Origin: DATKCN01 sp035513175
GTDB lineage: Bacteria; Chloroflexota; Chloroflexia; Thermomicrobiales; CFX8
DNA length: 14,185 bases
Direction: 5' to 3'
NCBI GenBank assembly: GCA_035513175.1
Contig: DATKCN010000182.1
Span: 1 to 14,185 of the forward strand
Part shown: positions 1-5,322 of the stretch, in pieces
Numbering within the stretch: position 1 is the first letter of the stretch
How the letters are laid out: each line of letters begins with the position of its first letter
Program-made: the position numbers and the translations under genes
Notes under the pieces: model-generated
Database searches by the model: none
What the model was told of the DNA's origin: nothing
The model's input: the letters and a program-made list of their open reading frames with translations, nothing else

Positions 1-1371
1 CGGCGCAACCGACCCGGCCTCGCCCGTCGACCTCGCGGCGGCCGACGCAATCTCTCCGGGAGGCGCGTTGGCCCGCTCGGCGTCGTGGGCTGGCGCGCCG
101 TCCCTCGCTCCGACCCCGGCGCCTCCCAACGCCAGCTCGCCGGGCAGCCTCAGCTGCGCTCGCGGTCGAGCGGGGCGCTCAACCGGCGCGGCGACATCGA
201 GCGCGCGCGTCCCGCTGGCAGACGCTGCGTGGGGGACAGCGCCCGCTGGCGTCGGTCGATCCTCATCGGGGCTTGTGGTTGTTGTCGTAGTTGTGAGTGG
301 TTGGTGATGCGTACTGTTGCTCGGCGCAACAGAGGGGACCTGACCTGTGTTGCTCGCGGCGCCAGAGGTCGGCTGAATGATCTCTGAACCATCGTTGCTG
401 CCGGCAACACCCGCGGACGAACCATCGTTGGTCCGCGCAACAGCGCCAGCTTGCGGCAACAAACCATCGTTGCCGCGATCAACGATGGTTGCGTCCTCCC
501 CCCGCTCCAGTCCCTTGTGTTCGGCTCCGACTGACAATTTGTCGGGTAACTGACCGCTGGTCGGCGCCGCGCCATCGTGGTTGCCTTCGCGGGCCGCGCG
601 GGTGCGGTGGCCGGCCCGCGACCGGGCGCTGGCGCGTGACTCCTGCGCCGCAGTGCGCTCGCGCATCGCCTGCCAGAGCGGATGTCCGTCCAGCTCGGCC
701 AGGATGGCGTGCCAGACGTTGTCACGGTCGATCGGCTTGAAGCGGGGAGAGAAGATGCGGCGCACGTGGCGGTAGACGGCGGGGTCGTCGCAAGCCAGAG
801 ACGTCACGCAGAGGACGTCTTCGGCTCGCAGCGCGACGCCGAGTGGTCGGTCCTTCACGCGATAGAGGTTATGCGGCACGCGCCAGCGCCGGCCGCGCTC
901 GTCGGTCCGAGCCACCATTTCCTTGCGGATCTCGATCAGGTCGAGCGCGACGAGGATCTTGTTGATTGTGATCAGCTCGGAGCGCTCTTCGCCATAGAAG
1001 TCGGCCTCGGACTGCTGGCTGGGAAACGCGTAGCCGCGGTGGGGCGACTCGTCGCGCCGGTCGGTCCAGACGGTGTAGGAGTTGAGCAGCCCGACCCCCT
1101 TCAGCCCGATGAGCGGCGCGTACTGGGTGACGACGCTGTTCCAGTGCCAGAACCACCCCCTGCGCCGCTGGTCGACCCCCGCGCGCTCGCGCTCGTCCTC
1201 GCCGCGAGTGTCCTCCGTGGGGGGAGCGTGCGGCTGGCGATCCGTGGCCCCGCCGTCCGGGCCGCGCCCCTGGGCCCCAGGCTGCGCGGTCGGCGCAGGC
1301 GCGGCGGGCCAGCCGCACGCCGGGGCCGCGTCTGGGCCGTTGGGATGGTCGCCGCCTCGCCTGGCCGCCAT
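1..1371 (-). CDS. Replication-initiator-like winged-helix protein (C-terminus beyond window)
   Basis: This minus-strand frame is open from here past the left edge, so the stop is not seen; at least 457 residues are visible. Residues about 70-170 read like the winged-helix N-domain of replication initiators: an aromatic start (RRGWFWHWNSVVTQYAPLIG), a segment ending LLNSYTVWTD, then FPSQQSEADFY and a helix ending LVALDLIEIRKE. A further ordered stretch at about 180-245 includes FSPRFKPIDRDNVWHAILAELDG. The rest is low complexity, rich in Ala, Gly, Ser and Pro, with seven consecutive Thr. I chose ATG 1371 because GAGGGGG lies 5 nt upstream and a good promoter would begin transcription after the alternative ATG at 1422 (17 codons upstream). 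DNA binding is well supported by the fold pattern. A replication role is inferred from resemblance to DnaD/lambda-O-type proteins and from the iteron-like repeats inside the gene; a plain transcription regulator is possible. Confidence 0.7.
   Translation of the reverse strand, partial: MAARRGGDHPNGPDAAPACGWPAAPAPTAQPGAQGRGPDGGATDRQPHAPPTEDTRGEDERERAGVDQRRRGWFWHWNSVVTQYAPLIGLKGVGLLNSYTVWTDRRDESPHRGYAFPSQQSEADFYGEERSELITINKILVALDLIEIRKEMVARTDERGRRWRVPHNLYRVKDRPLGVALRAEDVLCVTSLACDDPAVYRHVRRIFSPRFKPIDRDNVWHAILAELDGHPLWQAMRERTAAQESRASARSRAGHRTRAAREGNHDGAAPTSGQLPDKLSVGAEHKGLERGEDATIVDRGNDGLLPQAGAVARTNDGSSAGVAGSNDGSEIIQPTSGAASNTGQVPSVAPSNSTHHQPLTTTTTTTSPDEDRPTPAGAVPHAASASGTRALDVAAPVERPARPRAQLRLPGELALGGAGVGARDGAPAHDAERANAPPGEIASAAARSTGEAGSVAP
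316..490. repeat. Intragenic iteron-like dyad array
   Basis: Four copies of the dyad GTTG-N7-CAAC start at 316, 394, 427 and 469 (steps of 78, 33 and 42 bp). The last three are preceded by ACCATC, giving ACCATCGTTG each time. The fourth is extended to an 11-bp inverted repeat, AACCATCGTTG (462-472) and CAACGATGGTT (480-490). Half-sites occur near 349 and 454. The array lies inside the winged-helix gene, where it encodes repeats of the type V-A-x-x-N-D-G. The codons are the same in each copy (GTT, AAC, GAT, GGT), and GAT, GGT and GTT are poor choices for a GC-rich gene, so identity seems to be held at DNA level. An origin or operator function is inference. Confidence 0.6.
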
Positions 1372-1380
1372 GGCCCCCTC
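1372..1380 (-). promoter_or_regulatory. Ribosome-binding site deciding the start at 1371
   Basis: GAGGGGG (1380-1374) sits just upstream of ATG 1371 on the minus strand. No comparable site is properly spaced before the ATG at 1422, where the nearest GAGGAG is about 20 nt away. Confidence 0.45.
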
Positions 1381-1421
1381 AGGTGTCCCCGAATTGGCCG
1401 GAGCGCTGTCGCCACGGTCCA

Positions 1422-1450
1422 TTTATACAATAACACTCGCAACTCCTCAA
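1422..1450 (-). promoter_or_regulatory. Candidate sigma70-type promoter of the winged-helix gene
   Basis: On the minus strand, TTGAGG (1450-1445), a 17-nt spacer and TATAAA (1427-1422) form a near-consensus promoter in an AT-richer patch. The -10 box overlaps the first ATG of the reading frame, so a transcript starting about 1415 would miss it and use the ATG at 1371, which has its own ribosome-binding site. Confidence 0.5.
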
Positions 1451-1761
1451 CTCAATAAGGCTGCCGCGTGCGGGAAATTACGGTGCTGCTTGACCATACA
1501 TGTAATCGTCAATGGATCGATCGCGCGTGACGACTCCCACTTGTCCGCGACCCTCGCTGCGCGAAAGCGCTTGACGACGGCGAGTGACGGTTGTACCGTG
1601 TGGGGGCCTGGCGACCGCCCCGCGATTCGTCAAGCGCGCTCGCGTCGCTGGCGCTGTCTGGCGAGCGAACGCGGATCATGCGGCGGCCGCGCGGATGCCG
1701 TGGCCGGCGCTGAGGATCGAGCAATCGGGAAGATCGTGCTGACTGCTGAAAGGACAGGCGC
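1423..1761. other. Divergent intergenic region with inverted repeat
   Basis: No convincing gene lies in this 339-bp gap between divergently transcribed genes. It holds the leftward promoter at 1422-1450 and a possible rightward promoter at 1571-1599. It also has a perfect 11-bp inverted repeat, GCGCTTGACGA (1567-1577) and TCGTCAAGCGC (1627-1637), separated by 49 bp and overlapping that rightward -35 box. This could be an operator pair for a regulator binding at two sites. Confidence 0.4.
1571..1599 (+). promoter_or_regulatory. Possible promoter for the gene starting at 1762
   Basis: TTGACG (1571-1576), a 17-nt spacer and TACCGT (1594-1599). The -35 box is strong and the -10 box weak. It would give a leader of about 155 nt. 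Confidence 0.3.
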
Positions 1762-2574
1762 GTGTCGGGTGAGATCGCGCTGCCGTACCGCACCGACTGG
1801 CGCGAGATGTCGAGTGTGCTGGATTACTGCAAGGGCAAGGGCGCCGACCGCGGCGCACTCGAAGCGCGCTTCGGCGCCGGGGAGAACCTGCGAGAGACGC
1901 TGAACGCGCTCGAACAGCTCGGCCTCATCGAGCGCGCCGAATCCGGTGACGCGCGCCTCACGATGGCCGGCGAGCAGCTGGCCTACGCCCCCGATAAGGA
2001 GCGCGTGCGGGCGCGGCTGGTTGAGGCGCTGCTCGGCTACGCGCCGTACCGCTTTCCGCTCGAACGGGCGGTAGCCGACTCCGCCACGCTGCTCGACGGC
2101 CCGTGGGTCGAGCACATCTGGCAGGTGGACATGCGCCTGGGGCAGCCGCGCAACCGCGTGGAAGAGGCCCGCACGTTCTTCTTCCGGGTCGCCGACGAGG
2201 CCGGCCTGGGCGTCTACCGGCGGGGCGTGAGGGGCCAGACAACCCGTCTGGAGCTGTCGGCGGACTTCGCCGACACGCTGCGCCCGCTGCTCGAGCGTGA
2301 GGCGTCACCACCGCCGTCTTTCGCGCCGGAACCTGAGCCTGCCGACGCCGCCCGCGCGCCGGGCGCCCCGCCGCCGGCCACGCCGTTCAGGCTGGCTGGC
2401 GTGTTCCCGGCAACCGCCGCGGATGCCGGCGGCAGTGCGGCTGTCACGCCGGCCGACGGGGTCGTCGAGGGGGCGTCCCTGTCGCTGCGCGTCGACATGA
2501 GTGCGTGGGAGCTCGACAAGATCGAAGCCTTCCTGCGGCTGATCGGCTACCTGCCGCGCCCGCGGTGGGAATAG
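1762..2574 (+). CDS. Winged-helix domain protein of unknown function (DUF5343-like)
   Basis: A 270-residue soluble protein starting at GTG 1762 with AAAGGA 7-8 nt upstream. Residues 1-75 look like a winged helix: IALPYRTDWREM, then a helical segment through FGAGENLRETLNALEQLGLIE, then a strand ending RLTMAGEQLAY. A second segment (about 85-175) contains EARTFFFRVADEAGLG and YRRGVRGQTTRLEL. Residues 185-235 are a Pro/Ala-rich linker, and the tail LSLRVDMSAWELDKIEAFLR resembles the short C-terminal alpha/beta segment of DUF5343-type proteins. No catalytic motif is visible. It is divergent from the replication-initiator-like gene and might be a partner or regulator, but nothing proves this. The domain assignment is from memory of the pattern and is tentative. 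Confidence 0.65.
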   Translation: MSGEIALPYRTDWREMSSVLDYCKGKGADRGALEARFGAGENLRETLNALEQLGLIERAESGDARLTMAGEQLAYAPDKERVRARLVEALLGYAPYRFPLERAVADSATLLDGPWVEHIWQVDMRLGQPRNRVEEARTFFFRVADEAGLGVYRRGVRGQTTRLELSADFADTLRPLLEREASPPPSFAPEPEPADAARAPGAPPPATPFRLAGVFPATAADAGGSAAVTPADGVVEGASLSLRVDMSAWELDKIEAFLRLIGYLPRPRWE

Positions 2575-2790
2575 TCGGGCGGGGGCATGCCTGACGCCGC
2601 CAGCGTCGCTGCGCGCCCGGCTCGGCGCCGAGCTGCCCATGGATCGGCGCTGGCCGGCGCCCTGCGGAGCGAGCCACGGGTAGCGCGAGGCATGCCCGTC
2701 GACGGCAGCCCCGTGGGGAACGGAGCGTCAGGCTCACGTGTGAGCGGCGGCTGTCGTCCGTCGTGTCCCGCTGCAGACATCTGACCATAT

Positions 2791-2829
2791 CCCCGCCGGC
2801 CCACGGCGGGGAGGTCGCGGTGGCGACCT
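2791..2829. terminator. Double hairpin between convergent genes, possible bidirectional terminator
   Basis: Two adjacent hairpins lie between convergent genes. CCCCGCCG (2791-2798) pairs with CGGCGGGG (2804-2811) across 5 nt, and AGGTCGC (2812-2818) pairs with GCGACCT (2823-2829) across 4 nt. No U-run follows on either strand, so an intrinsic-terminator call is uncertain. The rest of the 2575-2835 gap shows only a small palindrome, GCTCAC-GT-GTGAGC (2732-2745). Confidence 0.45.
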
Positions 2830-2835
2830 GAAATG

Positions 2836-3213
2836 CTAGGCTGAGTTTGCCTTGGCGAGGCGCTTGAACGCGGCCGGGCTGTACTTAAGGATGACCGAGT
2901 CCTCGTTGACCTGCTTCACGTCGGCGATGGTGACGCGGGTGCTCTTGTTCTTGAGCAGGCCGTGGCGCACGGTAAGCGCCGACACAAGGCCGTCCGTGTC
3001 GTGCTCGAGCGACTGGACCTTGCCCAGCGCCTTGCCCTGCTCGCCGACGACCCGCATCTCCGCCTTCAGGTACGAGCGGGGATCGACATTCGCTGCCGTT
3101 GCTTCCGTTGAGCGCGCGCGTTGTGGTGTGGCTGCGTCGGTCATGGCGGCGCCGTCCTTTTCCATGCGCTCCCTGGCATCCACGGCATCGCGGCGCGGTT
3201 GGGGAGCGTCCAT
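2836..3213 (-). CDS. PRC-barrel-like domain protein
   Basis: A 125-residue protein. The first 43 residues are polar and probably disordered; residues about 48-120 match a small beta-barrel of PRC-barrel/DUF2171 type, with MRVVGEQGKALGKVQSLEHD, then VSALTVRHGLLKNKSTRVTI and VKQVNEDSVILKY. Such domains are small protein-protein or RNA-interaction modules often linked to stress-related proteins in high-GC bacteria; the partner here is unknown. The start at ATG 3213 has GGGAGG 7 nt upstream; the Met at residue 24 lacks a comparable site. TTGACG (3245-3240) lies 17 nt before a weak GATGAT -10 box, a possible promoter. It is not clearly in an operon, since the upstream sequence is a pseudogene. Confidence 0.65.
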   Translation of the reverse strand: MDAPQPRRDAVDARERMEKDGAAMTDAATPQRARSTEATAANVDPRSYLKAEMRVVGEQGKALGKVQSLEHDTDGLVSALTVRHGLLKNKSTRVTIADVKQVNEDSVILKYSPAAFKRLAKANSA

Positions 3214-3279
3214 TAATCATCCTCCCTGGCGGGTCGTTCGTCAAGCGTCGCGCGGAAAAAAGGGAGAAACAATGCTGCG

Positions 3280-3790
3280 TCAGAGCAGCGCGGCGATCCG
3301 CTCCGCCGCTCGCCTGGCGCCACCGGTCTCGACCTCGCGGTAGCAGGGCGGGCTGCACATCAATTTCGCAAGGCGTTCCGCTACGCAGCCAGTGGTGGCA
3401 TCGCTGAAGGGGACTCGGGCCCACGGCGGCACGCCGTAGCGCTCCAGCCGGTGAGCGACATGCCGGTTCTGCTCGAAGTGATTGGTCAACGGGAGATACA
3501 GGAACGGCGTGCCGGAAGCCACCAGCTCCATCGTCGTCGAGAGCCACCCTGTACCAGCGCCATGTCAGCCGCTGCCAGCATCTCGTGCAGGTTGGGGACG
3601 TAGCCGAGGTAGTCGACTCCAGGGATAGCCGGCAGACGGCTCGAGTCCAGTCGCGGCCCGCACACGATGATCAGGCGCAGGTCAGGCAGCAGTTCACGGG
3701 CTGCCGGGTACGAGCCGACGATTGCGCTGGAGTTTTGGCAGCAGATCGCGCGGCGTTCCGTGCCCGCGACGAGAATCGAGTCGTGGATGA
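3280..3790 (-). pseudogene. Decayed glycosyltransferase (GT28/MurG-like C-terminal half)
   Basis: The minus strand encodes a glycosyltransferase C-terminal domain in two frames. The upstream frame gives SYPAARELLPDLRLIIVCGP, later GYVPNLHEML and ADMALVQGG. The downstream frame (stop at 3280) continues TTMELVASGTPFLYLPLTNH, FEQNRHVAHRLERYGV. They join at about 3540-3546, where one nucleotide appears lost after the GG codons. The family's usual sequence continues GG-L-S/T-T-T-MEL, so the break is clear. Upstream of SYPAAR a second frame change is likely (a GTPRDLLPKL-like stretch lies in another frame at about 3725-3765), and an in-frame TAA lies near 3810. The N-terminal acceptor-binding half is absent. 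This is a remnant; a sequencing error could explain one break but not the missing half. Confidence 0.7.
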
Positions 3791-3928
3791 CAAGCAGATC
3801 GGCAGCAATTTAACGTGCGTGAAACGTAACCGGTTCCGGCCATGTTTCAGTCTCCGAGTGTATGCTGGCGCGCCCACTCGGATGCGGTTGTCCCGCGCGG
3901 GATGGTCAAGCGTCCTGGGTCACGGGTC

Positions 3929-5068
3929 TCAGTCGCTGGCTGGCACGCCGAGCGGTGACTCCATCGCGATGTCGGACGCGATGAGCTGGTCCACCGCCGC
4001 GACGCCGCGCTCCAGCGTTGCAACGCGCGGCGGGCACGGCCGCCCGGCGGCGACCGGCTCGTACAGCGCCTCGTAGCCTGCCACCATCGACTCGGGCGAG
4101 AAGTGGCGCTCGACATGCGCCCGGCATGCGCGGCGATCCAATGATGGAATGCGGTCGACCGCCTCGATCATCCCGCGCAGCGAGGAGCAGACGAAGCCGG
4201 TCACCCCATCGACGACGATCTCCGGCGTCGAGCCGATGCGATAGGTGATGACCGGCGTGCCGGTGGCCATGGATTCCGCCATCGTCAGCCCGAACGGCTC
4301 GGGCCAGTCGATCGGGAAGAGATAGGCGTAGGAGCCGCCCAGCAGCTCGTCCTTCTCCTGCTCGTTGACCTCGCCGATGTATTCGATGAGCCTGCTTGAG
4401 TTGACCAGCGGCTCGATGGCGTGCTCCCAGTACGCGCGATCGACATCATCCACCTTGGCCGCAATGATGAGCCGCATGCTGGCATCCCGGGCGATCTCGA
4501 TGGCCCGGTCGGGGCGCTTCTCGATGCTGATGCGGCCGAGAAACACGAGATACTCGCCTGGCTGCGGGCGGAAGTGGTAGTTGTCGAGGTCGATGCCGTT
4601 GTAGACGTTGCCGATCCAATTGAGATGCGGCAGCGGATTGCGCTGGGCCCAGCTGATCGAGACGAGCCGCTGCTCCGGGAACGAGCTGTACAGTTTTCGG
4701 ATCTCAGCCAGATCGAGCCGTCCGTGCGCCGTCGTGATCATTGGCGCGCGCGCCATGCGGGCGAACGGCCAGGCAATGTAGTCGACGTGATTGTGTATCA
4801 CGTCGAACTCGTCCGACCGCCTCATCGCCTCGCCAACGTGAGTGAGCGTTGCCGCGACCACATCGCGGACTTGCGGGTCGAGACGCAGGCTGCGCGATGT
4901 CATGGACACGAGCGTCGCTCGCGTCTGGGAGTCACCACTCGCGAAGAGCGTCACATCATGACCGCGACGCACAAGTCCTTCGGTGAGCACGGACACGACC
5001 CGTTCCGTGCCCCCATAGCGCGCCGGCGGCACCGACTCGACCACTGGCGCGATGAGCCCGATTCTCAT
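3929..5068 (-). CDS. Glycosyltransferase family 4 protein
   Basis: A 379-residue GT-B-fold retaining glycosyltransferase, cytoplasmic, expected to transfer a sugar from a nucleotide-sugar donor. The N-terminal Rossmann domain opens MRIGLIAPVVESVPPARYGG with the glycine-rich GGTERVV at 19-25, then RRGHDVTLFASGDS (34-47) and IHNHVDY. The C-terminal domain has VYNGIDL (155-161), FLGRISIEKRPDRA (176-189, donor-binding Arg/Lys) and the EX7E motif E257...E265 within PEPFGLTMAESMATGTPVI. The open frame extends 33 codons upstream to 5167, but that stretch is unlike the family. ATG 5068 begins the standard first strand, with GGTGG 6-8 nt upstream. It is divergent from the debranching-type gene, which suggests work on alpha-glucans or glucosides; donor and acceptor are unknown. 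Confidence 0.88.
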   Translation of the reverse strand: MRIGLIAPVVESVPPARYGGTERVVSVLTEGLVRRGHDVTLFASGDSQTRATLVSMTSRSLRLDPQVRDVVAATLTHVGEAMRRSDEFDVIHNHVDYIAWPFARMARAPMITTAHGRLDLAEIRKLYSSFPEQRLVSISWAQRNPLPHLNWIGNVYNGIDLDNYHFRPQPGEYLVFLGRISIEKRPDRAIEIARDASMRLIIAAKVDDVDRAYWEHAIEPLVNSSRLIEYIGEVNEQEKDELLGGSYAYLFPIDWPEPFGLTMAESMATGTPVITYRIGSTPEIVVDGVTGFVCSSLRGMIEAVDRIPSLDRRACRAHVERHFSPESMVAGYEALYEPVAAGRPCPPRVATLERGVAAVDQLIASDIAMESPLGVPASD

Positions 5069-5111
5069 TTGTTCCACCCTGTTTGCATACTTTAGATCGA
5101 CACATAGATGA

Positions 5112-5190
5112 CGCCCACGCGCGCCGTGGCTTGCCATGCTGCAGCGCGCTTTATTCGCAAACAGCATGCCAGTGCGCTGCGCCGTGGGCG
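5112..5190. promoter_or_regulatory. Nested inverted repeat in the divergent control region
   Basis: Outer arms CGCCCACG (5112-5119) and CGTGGGCG (5183-5190) enclose inner arms CATGCTG (5135-5141) and CAGCATG (5162-5168). The spacings between outer and inner arms are nearly equal (15 and 14 nt), so the whole can fold as one long imperfect hairpin with a 20-nt loop. It lies in the 254-bp gap between two divergent carbohydrate genes. It could be a structured leader or a shared operator; the function is inferred from position only. Confidence 0.4.
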
Positions 5191-5322
5191 GCAGGTTCGA
5201 TGTGGCTGCTCGCGGCCGCGCGCCGGCTCGGCGATGGTCTGGAACCCCGGGGCCTGGCAGTCGTCTTGCTGTCTGTGCGCTCGTCCGGCAACCTTTACGC
5301 TGGATGAGAGGGCGGCTGCGCG

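Noticed and set aside
316..490. CRISPR array
   Set aside because: The repeats are short dyads at unequal spacing inside a coding sequence, with no unique spacers of uniform length and no cas genes.
150..725. 191-residue minus-strand open frame in another frame of the winged-helix gene
   Set aside because: It is Arg/Pro/Ala rich without motifs. The frame continuous with the winged helix is open throughout and better explains the repeats.
682..1458. 258-residue plus-strand open frame opposite the winged-helix gene
   Set aside because: The minus-strand frame carries recognisable winged-helix sequence, while this one has no domain pattern and overlaps it almost completely.
3239..3249. CGTCAAGCGTC, also near-identical at 3904-3913 and 8645-8655
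   Set aside because: This could be a dispersed motif, but on the minus strand it is simply a TTGAC-type -35-like word. No shared spacing or context was seen among the three sites.
3853..3880. CCGAGTG and CACTCGG inverted repeat downstream of the GT4 gene
   Set aside because: The 7-bp arms are separated by 14 nt with no U-run, so it is too weak to call a terminator.
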